This document shows, piece after piece, positions 34,841 to 44,456 of a stretch of DNA of 64,000 bases. The position numbers were made by a program, and so were the translations under genes. The stretch is taken from the NCBI RefSeq assembly GCF_900172275.1, contig NZ_FWFT01000007.1:62001-126000 (forward strand), read 5' to 3'. Source of the stretch: Pseudooctadecabacter jejudonensis (lineage in GTDB: Bacteria > Pseudomonadota > Alphaproteobacteria > Rhodobacterales > Rhodobacteraceae). Positions within the stretch are counted from its first letter, which is position 1; each line of letters opens with the position of its first letter. A model generated the notes under the pieces. It had not been told where the DNA came from. It ran no database searches and worked only from the letters and a program-made list of their open reading frames with translations.

Positions 34841-36229
34841 TTAGGCCGCGACCTGTGAATGTTTCCACTCCCCGCGCCACAAGCGGCGGTGGAATGGAGT
34901 GAATTTGACGACCTCTTCCCAGAAAAACAGCGACAGGACCCAAAAGGCGGATAAGTCGAGGTAGAGGATGAAAAAAGCAGTCGCAGGGACGCGGAACGCC
35001 CATTGCGACCAGATGAAAATGTGCATGACATACACGGTGTCGCCTGCGGCGCGCAGGGTGTTGCCGCAGATGGCATTGGTGGCGCGGGGGAACTGGATCA
35101 GCAGCAAAATAGGCAGGAAACCGAACAGGATTGCGCGGGTCTCAGGCTCCAGATCTGCGTAAATCCAGTCGATGGACAGGCACATCGCCAGAAATACACA
35201 AGCGACAATGGCCGCCGCGATGAACGCCCCGCGCCATGCGCGCGACAAGAACGTGTCCAACACATCCTCCGATGCGCCTTGGCCCAGAAGTTGCGCCACC
35301 AGAATTCCCGTCGCCTGTGCCCATTGCATGGCAATCTGGCCCACCAACATGTTCCAAGGCGCAATAAGCGTTATGGCCGCAAACCCGTTCAGCGCCATCT
35401 TGGCGTAAATCAAGGAACACAAATGCGCGGCCATTGTGGCACTGATAAAGGTGGCCGCAATTGGTAGGGAAAAGGTGATATGGCGGCGCAGTGTCGGGGA
35501 AAATGCGCCTTTGTGCCAACCTGCGACACGCCGCAAAGACCCGTGTTTGCGCACCAGCAAAAGCACCCAGAAGGCGGACTGCAAACTGATCGCTATGGCG
35601 CTGCCTGTCGCGGCCCCTGCTACGCCCATCTCTGGCAAGCCCCAAAGCCCATGGATCAGGCCGACCGACACCACAACATTAACGGGCACAGACAGCACGT
35701 ACCCATAAAGCGGCAGTTTCGTCTGGCTACATCCGTTAAAGAAACTGGCGATGGACTGACCGATGGATTCCGCAATGATCACCACCATGAAAATCGTAAG
35801 ATACGTCTGTGCTTGGGCGGCCACGGCCTCATTCACGGCCAGTTGATCGATGACGCCTGGGGCGATCAAGCTGATCAGCACCACCCCAACCAGCCCCAAC
35901 GTAACTGTAACCGTCAAACTGGACGCGATAACCGATTTCAGAAAGATTGGATCACCCGTGCCGAACGCCTGCGCGGTGCGGATCTGCGTCGCATTCGAAA
36001 AAGCAAACAACACGCCGATGACCAGCCCGGCCAAGGCTGCAGCCAGCCCCATCGCTGCAAGGGCTTCCTCCCCCAATGGTGAAACCAGCAAACCGTCGAT
36101 CACCACCGTGCCGTGCAGAAAAATAGCCTTCAACGTCATCGGCCATGCCAAAGCAAAGATATCCCGCGATCCAGGGGCGCGGGCTGCCGCCTTCGTGTGC
36201 AGGTAAGGTGTCATATCAGTTGCGATCAC
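34841..36229 (-). CDS. MATE-family efflux or uptake protein (462 aa)
   Basis: A 12-helix membrane protein of the MATE family with two six-helix halves, each showing the family pattern (LAWPMTLKAIFLHGTVVIDGLLVSPLG at the start, ITFSLPIAATFISATMAAHLCS at the start of the second half). MATE proteins use Na+ or H+ gradients, usually to export organic cations. Placement between the GntR gene and kduI/kduD suggests a role in the uronate operon, such as export of a toxic keto-intermediate or sugar movement. This is inference. The ATG at 36214 is an alternative start. Confidence 0.85.
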   Translation of the reverse strand: MIATDMTPYLHTKAAARAPGSRDIFALAWPMTLKAIFLHGTVVIDGLLVSPLGEEALAAMGLAAALAGLVIGVLFAFSNATQIRTAQAFGTGDPIFLKSVIASSLTVTVTLGLVGVVLISLIAPGVIDQLAVNEAVAAQAQTYLTIFMVVIIAESIGQSIASFFNGCSQTKLPLYGYVLSVPVNVVVSVGLIHGLWGLPEMGVAGAATGSAIAISLQSAFWVLLLVRKHGSLRRVAGWHKGAFSPTLRRHITFSLPIAATFISATMAAHLCSLIYAKMALNGFAAITLIAPWNMLVGQIAMQWAQATGILVAQLLGQGASEDVLDTFLSRAWRGAFIAAAIVACVFLAMCLSIDWIYADLEPETRAILFGFLPILLLIQFPRATNAICGNTLRAAGDTVYVMHIFIWSQWAFRVPATAFFILYLDLSAFWVLSLFFWEEVVKFTPFHRRLWRGEWKHSQVAA

Positions 36230-36261
36230 AATCGAGGCGATGAAACGGCGCGCGCACGGGG

Positions 36262-36954
36262 CTACGTGTCCGGCTTTTCAAAGTAGCTGGCGTTGGTGGC
36301 CTCAATCCGACTGATGGTTTCATCAAGTCGGCCCAGATGGATCATGCCGGCCTCAATCGCCGCTTGCGGGTCATGGGCGATCACGGCATTCGCAATGGCA
36401 TGGTGATCCGCCACCAAATCTGGCAGTCGTTGCTCCTTGTCATGTCCCAGCATGCACATCCGATCGACCTTGGCTTTATTTTCAACAATGACGTCAAAGG
36501 CGTAATCTGCCCGCGCGATGTGGCACAGCAATTTGTGAAAGTCATAATCGAGTGTTCCGAACGCGTCATAGTCACCCCTGTGCGTGACAACGTCCTGAGC
36601 TGTCAGGCTCTCCCATAACAGAGACTCGGCCTCCTCATCGCAATATGCAGCGGCGCGGCGTAGAACCTCCCGCTCAATCGCCGCACGAATAAACCGTGCT
36701 TTTTCGATGTTGCGCATGGAAAACCGGCGCACTTCGGTGGCGCGTTGCGGTCGGATCAACAACAGGTCGAGGTTGGCCAATCGGCTAAATGCGTCGCGCA
36801 CAGGCTGACGGGACACGCCAAAATGCGCCGCAATCTCCGCCTCAGAAATGCGGTCGCCGGGCTTCAACTCAAGCGTTGCGATCTGTTCGTGCAGATAATC
36901 AAACACATCGTCAACGCTGGTCCGGCGTTCCGTGATGACCATTGAATTCGGCAT
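36262..36954 (-). CDS. GntR-family (FCD) regulator of the uronate operons (230 aa)
   Basis: A FadR-subfamily regulator. The DNA-binding stretch HFGVSRQPVRDAFSRLANLDLL (about 45-66) and wing RPQRATEVRRFSM (about 69-81) are nearly the same as in the regulator at 51362-52042, so the two are close paralogues with likely overlapping DNA specificity. FCD metal residues fit DYDFHKLLCHIARADY (about 137-152) and later His. It is the first gene of the minus-strand string and diverges from the ABC-lyase operon across a promoter with two CTAGTATAC boxes. The effector is probably a uronate or 2-keto-3-deoxygluconate. Confidence 0.9.
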   Translation of the reverse strand: MPNSMVITERRTSVDDVFDYLHEQIATLELKPGDRISEAEIAAHFGVSRQPVRDAFSRLANLDLLLIRPQRATEVRRFSMRNIEKARFIRAAIEREVLRRAAAYCDEEAESLLWESLTAQDVVTHRGDYDAFGTLDYDFHKLLCHIARADYAFDVIVENKAKVDRMCMLGHDKEQRLPDLVADHHAIANAVIAHDPQAAIEAGMIHLGRLDETISRIEATNASYFEKPDT

Positions 36955-37004
36955 GAATCCTCTCCTCCCGAGCAGAATTTGTCAGTGATCTATCAGCTTT
37001 CAAA

Positions 37005-37049
37005 CTAGTATACTAGACTGGCATTCTAGTTTTTTGACTAGTATACCAG
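37005..37049. promoter_or_regulatory. Two CTAGTATACTAG-type operators between divergent uronate operons
   Basis: CTAGTATACTAG (37005-37016) is a perfect 12-bp palindrome. CTAGTATACCAG (37038-37049) is a copy with one asymmetric base. Their centres are 33 bp apart, close to three helical turns, so the sites face the same side of DNA. They lie 51-62 and 84-95 bp before the GntR start and 60-104 bp before the ATPase start. The same sequence recurs at 51226-51237. Confidence 0.7.
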
Positions 37050-37108
37050 ATGAGAGAACTGATTCGCTCTGGGAGGGGCGAATCTGCATAGCCAAATAGG
37101 GAGTCGGC

Positions 37109-38185
37109 ATGTCAGGTGTAAATCTTGATGGAATCGTAAAGGCTTACGGTGCACTTCAGGTTGTCCATGGGATCGACCTGAATGTTGCCGAAAAGGAATT
37201 TGTGGTTCTGGTTGGTCCATCCGGCTGCGGAAAATCGACAACTTTGCGCATGGTTGCGGGGTTGGAGGAAATCACCGACGGGGATTTAACGATCGACGGG
37301 CGCCGCATGAACCGCGTGGCCCCCAAGGATCGCGACGTGGCGATGGTGTTTCAGAACTACGCACTTTATCCGCATCTGAATGTCGCCGACAACATGGCTT
37401 TCGGATTGCGCATCCGCAAAATGCCGAAAGCAGAGATCAAGACGACGATTGATGATGTGGCCGAGATTTTGGGCCTGACCCCCTACCTTGACCGCCGCCC
37501 TGCAGATCTGTCGGGGGGCCAGCGCCAGCGGGTTGCCATGGGCCGTGCGATTGTGCGTCACCCCAAGGTCTTTCTGTTTGATGAACCGCTGTCCAACCTT
37601 GATGCCAAACTGCGCACGCAGATGCGGGCCGAGATCAAACGTTTGCACAATCGTCTTGGCGTGACCTCGATTTACGTGACCCACGACCAGGTGGAAGCCA
37701 TGACATTGGCGGACCGGATTGTCGTGATGAATGATGGCCGGATTGAACAGGTCGGCACCCCGATGGAGCTGTTCAACAACCCCGCAAATACATTTGTCGC
37801 AGGCTTTCTTGGCTCTCCACCGATGAACCAGATGAAGGGCGTCATAACAGACGGCGGCGCACGGATCGGTGATGCGGAAATCAAAATTGACGGCCAGACC
37901 GCAGATCACGTGGGCCGTGATGTGATCGTCGGCATTCGACCCGAACATGTGACTTTAGGCGCGGATGAGACGACCTCGACCTTGCCGATCAACCTTGATC
38001 TGGTCGAGCCGCTGGGATCCGAGGCCCTGCTGCATGCCCGTCACGGTGACGACAATCTGGTGTTCAAGGCAGACACGAATGGTGACATCAACCATTTGTC
38101 CGGCGTAGATGCCGTGCATGTGCCATCACATCTGGTGAAAGTGTTCGATGCAGAGACAGGCCGCGCCCTGAGCATGGGGGCCTGA
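37109..38185 (+). CDS. ABC importer ATPase, AlgS/UgpC type (358 aa)
   Basis: The ATPase of an oligosaccharide importer. Walker A is [10 protein letters not shown] (about 37-46), the Q-loop MVFQNYALYPH follows, the signature is LSGGQRQR near 134, and Walker B is [13 protein letters not shown] near 154-166. The C-terminal TOBE region spans about 235-358. It is the first gene of a plus-strand operon of ten genes, followed 4 bp later by a permease. Size and order match AlgS of the Sphingomonas alginate importer (about 363 aa). MsmX/UgpC-type ATPases are similar, so substrate is judged from the whole cluster. Confidence 0.94.
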   Translation: MSGVNLDGIVKAYGALQVVHGIDLNVAEKEFVVLVGPSGCGKSTTLRMVAGLEEITDGDLTIDGRRMNRVAPKDRDVAMVFQNYALYPHLNVADNMAFGLRIRKMPKAEIKTTIDDVAEILGLTPYLDRRPADLSGGQRQRVAMGRAIVRHPKVFLFDEPLSNLDAKLRTQMRAEIKRLHNRLGVTSIYVTHDQVEAMTLADRIVVMNDGRIEQVGTPMELFNNPANTFVAGFLGSPPMNQMKGVITDGGARIGDAEIKIDGQTADHVGRDVIVGIRPEHVTLGADETTSTLPINLDLVEPLGSEALLHARHGDDNLVFKADTNGDINHLSGVDAVHVPSHLVKVFDAETGRALSMGA

Positions 38186-38189
38186 TCCG

Positions 38190-39203
38190 ATGTCAGACCG
38201 TAATTCCGATGTTGGCGGTATTCCCATCGAAGAGGTCGTGGTTGAGGCCAGCGAGGCCGTACGCAAAGACAAGCAGACCCGGACCCCTGACAGCACCTGG
38301 GTCAGGACCTTCGATCATTTCCGGCGTGAATGGCAGATCTATGCGATGCTGCTTCCGACGATCATCTGGTTCCTCGTCTTCCTCTATAAACCGATGTACG
38401 GCCTGCAGATCGCGTTCAAGGATTATTCGATCTTCCGTGGCGCCGCTGGCAGCCCGTGGATCGGATTTGAGCATTTTGAGACGTTGTTCAACAATGACCA
38501 GTTCATTCGTGCGGTCAAAAACACAATCACCATCAGCTTTTATAACCTGCTGTTTGGCTTTCCCGCGCCCATCATTCTGGCGCTGATGTTCAACGAGGTT
38601 CTGCACGCGACCTACAAACGCACGGCACAGACCATCGTTTACCTGCCGCACTTCATTTCTTCGGTGATCATCGCCGGTATCGTGATCACCGCGTTTTCCC
38701 CCACCGTGGGCGTCATCAATACGATCATGGGCTGGTTTGGCCTTGATCCGATTTACTTCCTGACTCAGCCAGAATGGTTCCGCCCGATCTTTGTGGGCAC
38801 CGGCATCTGGCAAGAGGCTGGGTTTGGCTCCATCGTTTTCCTTGCGGCCATCGCAGGGGTGAACCCGTCGCTATACGAAAGTGCGGTGGTGGATGGGGCA
38901 AACCGCTGGCAGATGATGTGGAAAATCACCATTCCATCCATCCTGCCCACGATCTTGATCATGCTGATCATCCGCATTGGCAACGTCATGGAAGTGTCGT
39001 TTGAGTTGGTGATCCTTCTCTATCAGCCCGCCACCTATGAGACGGCGGACGTCGTGAACACGTGGGTGTACCGTCAGGGTCTGCAATCAGGTCAATATGA
39101 CCTCGCCGCCGCTGCGGGTCTGTTCAACGCTGTCGTCGCTTTCACTTTGGTGATGACCGCCAACACACTGTCGCGCCGCTTTTCGCGCACATCGCTTTGG
39201 TAA
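38190..39203 (+). CDS. ABC permease, LplB/AlgM1 type (337 aa)
   Basis: An inner-membrane permease with a long cytoplasmic N-terminus (about 50 residues) before the first helix (IYAMLLPTIIWFLVFLYKPMYGLQIAFKDY, split across 50-80). It has six helices and the EAA loop ESAVVDGANRWQMMWKITIPS near 228-248. The LYKPMYGLQIAFKDYSIF stretch is typical of LplB/YtcP-type permeases that serve uronate oligosaccharides, including AlgM1. It pairs with the next gene. Confidence 0.93.
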   Translation: MSDRNSDVGGIPIEEVVVEASEAVRKDKQTRTPDSTWVRTFDHFRREWQIYAMLLPTIIWFLVFLYKPMYGLQIAFKDYSIFRGAAGSPWIGFEHFETLFNNDQFIRAVKNTITISFYNLLFGFPAPIILALMFNEVLHATYKRTAQTIVYLPHFISSVIIAGIVITAFSPTVGVINTIMGWFGLDPIYFLTQPEWFRPIFVGTGIWQEAGFGSIVFLAAIAGVNPSLYESAVVDGANRWQMMWKITIPSILPTILIMLIIRIGNVMEVSFELVILLYQPATYETADVVNTWVYRQGLQSGQYDLAAAAGLFNAVVAFTLVMTANTLSRRFSRTSLW

Positions 39204-39215
39204 GGGGATAGTCAG

Positions 39216-40097
39216 ATGCAAAGATGGAACCTTTACTCCGGCGGCGACAAAGTCTTCGCGATTGTGGTGTCTGTCCTGATCGGCATGTTCACCGTCGCGA
39301 CGCTGTACCCGTTTATCTACATCGCGGCGGTCTCGTTCAGCTCGGGCTTTGCGGCGCAGGCGGGCAAAGTGGTGCTGACGCCCATCGATGCCACGCTTGA
39401 GGCTTACGGCTATATCATCAAGGATCCGAAATTCTGGATGAGTTACCGCAACACGTTCATCTACACGATCGGTGGCACGCTGATGTCGCTGCTGTTCATC
39501 ATCCCGGCGGCCTATGCCTTGTCGCGGCCTCAGCTCAAGGGGCGGCGTTTCTTCAACCTGTTTATCGCCTTCACCATGTGGTTCAACGCAGGCCTGATCC
39601 CGTTCTTTTTGAACATGCGCGATCTGAACCTTTTGGACAGCATGTTCGGCATCATCCTGGCCTTTGCGGTCAATGCCTTCAACATCATCCTGCTGCGCAA
39701 CTTCTTTGAGGCGATCCCGCAAAGCTTTGAGGAAGCCGCGCGGATGGATGGCGCAAATGATTTTCAGGTTCTCTGGAAAGTGTTCGTGCCACTCAGCAAA
39801 CCGGCCATCGCCACGATTACATTGTTCTGTATCGTGTCGCGCTGGAACGGGTTTTTCTGGGCGATGGTCCTGTTGCAATCCGAAGACAAAATCCCGCTGC
39901 AGGTCTTCTTGCGCCACACTATCGCACAACTGTCTGACGATGATGAATTCGCCATCGTCCAGACCGACGCGGCCTTTAGCGCCGAAACGGTGACGGCTGC
40001 GATTATCGTCTGTTCGATCATCCCCGTGCTGATCGTCTATCCGTTCATTCAAAAGTACTTTGAAAAAGGCATCCTTCTCGGAGGAGTGAAGGAATAA
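39216..40097 (+). CDS. ABC permease, LplC/AlgM2 type (293 aa)
   Basis: The second inner-membrane permease, 293 residues as in AlgM2. The first helix is at about 13-35 (VLIGMFTVATLYPFIYIAAVSFS) and the EAA motif is FEEAARMDGANDFQVLWKVFVPL near 178-200. The C-terminus ends GILLGGVKE, typical of LplC-type permeases. It is followed 24 bp later by the binding protein. Confidence 0.94.
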   Translation: MQRWNLYSGGDKVFAIVVSVLIGMFTVATLYPFIYIAAVSFSSGFAAQAGKVVLTPIDATLEAYGYIIKDPKFWMSYRNTFIYTIGGTLMSLLFIIPAAYALSRPQLKGRRFFNLFIAFTMWFNAGLIPFFLNMRDLNLLDSMFGIILAFAVNAFNIILLRNFFEAIPQSFEEAARMDGANDFQVLWKVFVPLSKPAIATITLFCIVSRWNGFFWAMVLLQSEDKIPLQVFLRHTIAQLSDDDEFAIVQTDAAFSAETVTAAIIVCSIIPVLIVYPFIQKYFEKGILLGGVKE

Positions 40098-40121
40098 AAA
40101 ACGCAAATGGGAGGAAATCAA

Positions 40122-41684
40122 ATGCGTAAACTAACCATAGCGGCAACCCTGCTTGCAGGCAGTGCCATCACAACACCGGCCTTTGCCGATGGTCATCTTC
40201 GGATCTCGGAGGAACCGATTGAGTTGACCATCCAAATGAACCATCGCGCCTATCCCATCTATGATGAGGAATGGCCCGTCGAACAGGTCGCCCGTGAACT
40301 CACCGGCATCCACCTGATCAACGACACTGTGGGTGCGAACATGCGTTCGGACGAAAACACAGGCCGGACCGAGGCCCTGAACCTGATGCTGGCCTCGGGC
40401 AGTATCCCTGACATCGTCGGCTCCAGCCGGATCCGCGATTTCGTCAATCAGTTCGGCCCCGAAGGCGCGTTTGTGCCTCTCAACGACCTGATCGAAGAGC
40501 ACGCGCCAAATATCGCGGCCTACTACGCAACGCGTCCCGACATCGAAGCCGCTGTCAAGGCGTCTGACGGTCAGATGTATTACATCCCCTATCTGCCCGA
40601 CGGCAAATATGGCCGTGGCTACTGGATCCGCACCGACTGGCTTGAGGCGCTGGACCTCGAAGTGCCGCAGACGGTTGAGGAATATGAGAACGTCCTGCGC
40701 GCCTTCAAAACCCAAGACCCCAACGGCAATGGTCTGGCCGACGAAGTGCCGTTCTTTGCCCGCCAGTGGCCTGAACTGATCCGTCTCGTGACGCTTTGGG
40801 ACGGTCGCGCCCACGGGTCCGACACCTATCACGACTTCCTGATCGAAGACGGCAAAATCGACCACGGCTACATCGGTGAAGGCTATCGTGACGGTATCGC
40901 CAATCTGGCGCGCTGGTACGAAGAAGGCCTGATCGACGCCGAAGTGTTCACCCGTGGCTCATCCGCGCGTGACTTCCTGTTGTCGGAAAACCTCGGCGGG
41001 TCGACCCACGATTGGTTCGCCTCCACATCCGGTTACAACCGCCTGTCGTCTGAGATTGACGGCTTCGCGTTTGAGGCGTTCTTGCCGCCAGCGTCCCCGT
41101 CGGGTCGCCGCATCGAAGAGCACCGCCGTATTCTGGTGAAACCGGACGGTTGGGCCATCGGCTTTGAGAACGAGCATGTCGTCGAGACGATCAAATACTT
41201 CGACTTCTGGTTCTCCGAGGAAGGTCGTCGTTTGGCCAACTTCGGCGTGGAAGGCCAGCAGTACGACATGGTCGACGGTGAGCCGATCTTCAAGCAGGAG
41301 TTCCTTGACCAAGGTCCGGTGAACCGGTCCCTCTATCAGGTCGGCGCACAACTGCAGGGTCGTGGTTATTTCCAAGACTACGCGTATGAAGCCCAGTGGA
41401 GCAACGAATTCGCCCTTGAGGGTATCGCGCTTTATGACACGATGCCTGATCTGTTGATCCCCGACTTCCTCGGCGTGGCGTTCACGCCCGAAGAACAGGC
41501 GATCTATGACCGCACATGGGGGTCGATCCGTGACTATATGCTGGAACGTCAGCAAGGCTGGATCCTTGGCAACGGCGACGTCATGGAAGACTGGGATGCC
41601 TATATCGCCCAGCTGGACGAAATGGGCATGCAGGAACTGCTGGTGGTGATGCAAACCGCCTATGACCGTCAGTACGGCGGCTAA
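40122..41684 (+). CDS. Oligouronide-binding protein, LplA/AlgQ type (520 aa)
   Basis: A large periplasmic solute-binding protein. I chose the ATG at 40122, which follows GGGAGG and starts a signal peptide cleaved near TPAFA (about residue 22). A shorter upstream in-frame ATG at 40107 overlaps that ribosome site. DPNGNGLADE (about 201-210) matches the calcium-binding loop of AlgQ2 and LplA proteins. The 520-residue size is characteristic of AlgQ, much longer than common sugar SBPs. With AlgS- and AlgM1/M2-like partners and a PL15-type lyase next door, the ligand is probably an alginate or related oligouronide. The specific polymer is not proved. Confidence 0.9.
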   Translation: MRKLTIAATLLAGSAITTPAFADGHLRISEEPIELTIQMNHRAYPIYDEEWPVEQVARELTGIHLINDTVGANMRSDENTGRTEALNLMLASGSIPDIVGSSRIRDFVNQFGPEGAFVPLNDLIEEHAPNIAAYYATRPDIEAAVKASDGQMYYIPYLPDGKYGRGYWIRTDWLEALDLEVPQTVEEYENVLRAFKTQDPNGNGLADEVPFFARQWPELIRLVTLWDGRAHGSDTYHDFLIEDGKIDHGYIGEGYRDGIANLARWYEEGLIDAEVFTRGSSARDFLLSENLGGSTHDWFASTSGYNRLSSEIDGFAFEAFLPPASPSGRRIEEHRRILVKPDGWAIGFENEHVVETIKYFDFWFSEEGRRLANFGVEGQQYDMVDGEPIFKQEFLDQGPVNRSLYQVGAQLQGRGYFQDYAYEAQWSNEFALEGIALYDTMPDLLIPDFLGVAFTPEEQAIYDRTWGSIRDYMLERQQGWILGNGDVMEDWDAYIAQLDEMGMQELLVVMQTAYDRQYGG

Positions 41685-41700
41685 ATTTTCCTCTCGGTTT

Positions 41701-41725
41701 GGGGGCGGCGTATCCCGTCGCCCCC
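41701..41725 (+). other. GC-rich stem-loop after the AlgQ-like gene
   Basis: GGGGGCGGCG (41701-41710) pairs with CGTCGCCCCC (41716-41725), including one G-T pair, around TATCC. It starts 16 bp after the binding-protein stop and is followed by GGCCATTTTCCCC. It fits an mRNA-stabilising or partial terminator that limits transcription into the lyase and catabolic genes. Confidence 0.6.
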
Positions 41726-41763
41726 GGCCATTTTCCCCAAATAGACTCGCGGATTTTAGACCG

Positions 41764-44085
41764 ATGCCCAAAGACACCCTGCCGCCCCTTGATGAACCCA
41801 ACGCAGGCCGCTTGACCATTCAATATGGCCCGACCGAGGGCACAGACATCGTTGAAAACCCGCCCCGTTTCACTTGGCTGCCTGTGATTGACGAAGGCGC
41901 AACTTATGTTTTGCGCATCTCGACAGATCCAAAATTCTCTGCCGCCAAAACGCAGACCTTCACGGGCCTGCCCTATAATTTTTTCACGCCTGATGCGCCG
42001 CTGGATCCCGACACCTATCATTGGTCGTATGCCACCTGCGAAGCAGACACCGGTGCACCCACTTGCGAATGGAGCACGACGCGCAGTTTCACACTTGCCC
42101 CCGATCTGGCCCAAACCCCCCTGCCCGCCCGCGCCACACGGCTGGCTGGCGTGGCCACCGACCACCCGCGGCTGTGGCTGACGTCCGACAAGCTGGAGGA
42201 CTTCAAGGCCGCCATCGCCAAGGACGCAGACCACGCCACCTGGTCGAGCTTTTATGAACACTCGGTCCTGATGTGGATGGACCGCGAGATTACCCGCGAA
42301 CCGGCGGGCTACCCCAACCACCAACGCACAGCGCCCGTCTGGCGGCAGACCTATATCGACTTGCAAGAGGTCTGGTACGCCATCCGCAATCTGGCCATCG
42401 GCGGCAAGGTCACCGGCAACGCGGCAATGACCGCCCGCGCCAAGGACTGGCTGCTTGAGGCCGCAAGCTGGGACCCCATGGGCGTCACCTCTCGCGCCTA
42501 TACGGACGAATGGGCCTACCGCGTGTGTAACGCTTTGGCCTGGGGCTATGACTGGCTGTATGATGATCTGTCTCAGGACGAACGCACCACCGTCCGCGCG
42601 GCCCTTCTGGAACGCACCCGCGATCTGGCGGAACACGCGATTGATAACGCCAAGATCCATCTGTTCCCCTATGATAGCCACGCCGTGCGGTCCGTGTCCT
42701 CCTGCATCATCCCCGCCTGCATTGCGCTGCTGCATGATGATGAGACAGGTCAGGCCGAAGAATGGCTGAACTATTCCATCGAATTCCTTTACACCGTCTA
42801 TTCGCCTTGGGGCGACGCGCAGGGCGGCTGGGCCGAGGGGCCACATTACTGGATGACCGGCATTTCCTACCTGCTGGATGCCGCCAATTGGCTGAAGGTC
42901 TACACCGGCCTGAACGTCTATGACCGCCCGTTTTTCCAGAACACAGGCGACTTCCCCCTGTTCACCAAGGCGCCCAACACCCGCCGCGCGACCTTTGGCG
43001 ATGATGCCACGCAGGGCGATCTGTCCTGCATCAAGATCGGCATGAACCTGCGTCAATTCGGCGGCGTCACGGGCAATGGCGCCTATCAGTGGTACTGCGA
43101 CGAAAGCCAGCGGCTGAACCCCGGCACCGAGGGCGATTTTTACAACTGGGGCTGGTGGGATACGCGTTTTGACGAAATGGCCTTTCGCACTGGCTGGCCC
43201 ATGGTTGAGGCGACAGACCCCCCCGGCGGCATGCGCCATTTCGAGGGGGTGGGCTGGGTTGCAGTCCAACACCAGATGGCCAATCCGGATGAACACATTC
43301 AGTTCGTGTTCAAATCCTCTCCCTACGGCTCGATCAGCCACAGTCACGGGGACCAGAACGCCTTTTGTCTGGCCGCCTATGGCGAAGATCTGGCGATCCA
43401 GTCGGGCTATTACGTGGCCTTCAATTCGTCGATGCACCGGCAATGGCGCAGGCAGACACGATCAAAGAACGCAATCCTGATCAACGGCAAAGGCCAATAC
43501 GCCGAAAAGGACAAGGCCCGCGCGCTGGCCGCCAACGGCCGCATTCTGGCGGCCGAAGAACACGACGACCACATCTATATTCGCGGCGATGCAACGGCGG
43601 CGTATCAAAGCCTCTCACCCGAGGTCACATTGGCCGAGCGTGAGATTTACTTCGTCCGCAACAGCTACTTCGTGATCGTTGATAAGGTGGACGCGTCTGA
43701 ACCCGTGACGATGGAATGGTTGCTGCATGCGAATAATTCCTATGAACTCGGCAAGACATCCTTTCGCAACATCGGCCAAAGGGCTGGGTTCTATGGTCAG
43801 GTCGTCTGGTCCGAGGCGGGCAAACCCGTGATCAGTCAAAAGGCAGACTTCACCGACGTGGATCCTGCCGATTACGGTGACCTGCCCGTCAGCACCTGCC
43901 TGACCGCCGCCTACCCCGCCGCCACCCGCCACCGCGTGGCGACCCTGCTGGTGCCCTATCGACTGGACGCACCAAAGCGGATCTTTAATTTCATGGATGA
44001 CCAAGGCTATGACGCCGACCTCTATTTCACCGACCCGGACGAGAACACGTTCAAGGTCGTCATGAAGAAACTTGCCAACACGTAA
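41764..44085 (+). CDS. PL15-type exo-oligouronide lyase / heparinase II/III family (773 aa)
   Basis: The ATG at 41764 (MPKDTLPPLDEP) follows the stem-loop and gives 773 residues, almost the size of the Agrobacterium exo-alginate lyase Atu3025. The N-terminal beta domain (ENPPRFTWLPV, about 31-41) is DUF4962-like. It is followed by an alpha-barrel and a C-terminal beta-sandwich with SHSHGDQNAF. His306 (DSHAVRS) and Tyr362 (EGPHYW) lie where the catalytic His and Tyr of the PL15 enzyme are expected, from memory of that family. No signal peptide is seen, so it likely works in the cytoplasm on imported oligomers, giving 4,5-unsaturated monomers. PL15 includes alginate and heparan-type enzymes, so substrate stays open. 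Confidence 0.82.
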   Translation: MPKDTLPPLDEPNAGRLTIQYGPTEGTDIVENPPRFTWLPVIDEGATYVLRISTDPKFSAAKTQTFTGLPYNFFTPDAPLDPDTYHWSYATCEADTGAPTCEWSTTRSFTLAPDLAQTPLPARATRLAGVATDHPRLWLTSDKLEDFKAAIAKDADHATWSSFYEHSVLMWMDREITREPAGYPNHQRTAPVWRQTYIDLQEVWYAIRNLAIGGKVTGNAAMTARAKDWLLEAASWDPMGVTSRAYTDEWAYRVCNALAWGYDWLYDDLSQDERTTVRAALLERTRDLAEHAIDNAKIHLFPYDSHAVRSVSSCIIPACIALLHDDETGQAEEWLNYSIEFLYTVYSPWGDAQGGWAEGPHYWMTGISYLLDAANWLKVYTGLNVYDRPFFQNTGDFPLFTKAPNTRRATFGDDATQGDLSCIKIGMNLRQFGGVTGNGAYQWYCDESQRLNPGTEGDFYNWGWWDTRFDEMAFRTGWPMVEATDPPGGMRHFEGVGWVAVQHQMANPDEHIQFVFKSSPYGSISHSHGDQNAFCLAAYGEDLAIQSGYYVAFNSSMHRQWRRQTRSKNAILINGKGQYAEKDKARALAANGRILAAEEHDDHIYIRGDATAAYQSLSPEVTLAEREIYFVRNSYFVIVDKVDASEPVTMEWLLHANNSYELGKTSFRNIGQRAGFYGQVVWSEAGKPVISQKADFTDVDPADYGDLPVSTCLTAAYPAATRHRVATLLVPYRLDAPKRIFNFMDDQGYDADLYFTDPDENTFKVVMKKLANT

Positions 44086-44099
44086 AGGGCACACACCAC

Positions 44100-44432
44100 A
44101 TGACCGTCAAAAACTACTTCCCTGCTTCCGAAGGCACGCTTGAACCTGTCGACACTGGGCTTGCACGCAAAATTGGCGCCTTCAACGACAACCTGATGGT
44201 GGTCGAGGTCCATTTTGAGGCCGGCGTGACCGCCCCCATGCACCACCACCGCCACGAACAGATCACCTATGTGATGTCGGGCAAGTTCGAATTTACCGTA
44301 GGTGACAAGAAATACGTCGTCGGCGCGGGGGATTCTCTTTACAAAGAACCCAACATCGAACACGGCGCGACCTGCCTTGAATCCGGCACTCTGCTGGATG
44401 TCTTTACCCCGCACCGCGAAGATTTCCTGTAA
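44100..44432 (+). CDS. kdgF: KdgF-type cupin, unsaturated uronate ring-opening enzyme (110 aa)
   Basis: A single-domain cupin. Metal ligands are expected at His48, His50 and Gln54 in MHHHRHEQITYV, and His88 in IEHGATC. KdgF speeds conversion of 4,5-unsaturated uronate monomers, the lyase products, to linear keto forms (DKI or DEH). The 110-residue size fits. Its position right after the lyase gene and before the dehydrogenases places it exactly at that step. Confidence 0.88.
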   Translation: MTVKNYFPASEGTLEPVDTGLARKIGAFNDNLMVVEVHFEAGVTAPMHHHRHEQITYVMSGKFEFTVGDKKYVVGAGDSLYKEPNIEHGATCLESGTLLDVFTPHREDFL

Positions 44433-44456
44433 GCTCAAAATAACGGAGGCCGCGAC

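Noticed and set aside
41581-43443. Long minus-strand frame (620 codons) opposite the PL15-type lyase
   Set aside because: Antisense frame produced by high GC third positions; the opposite strand encodes a clear family member.
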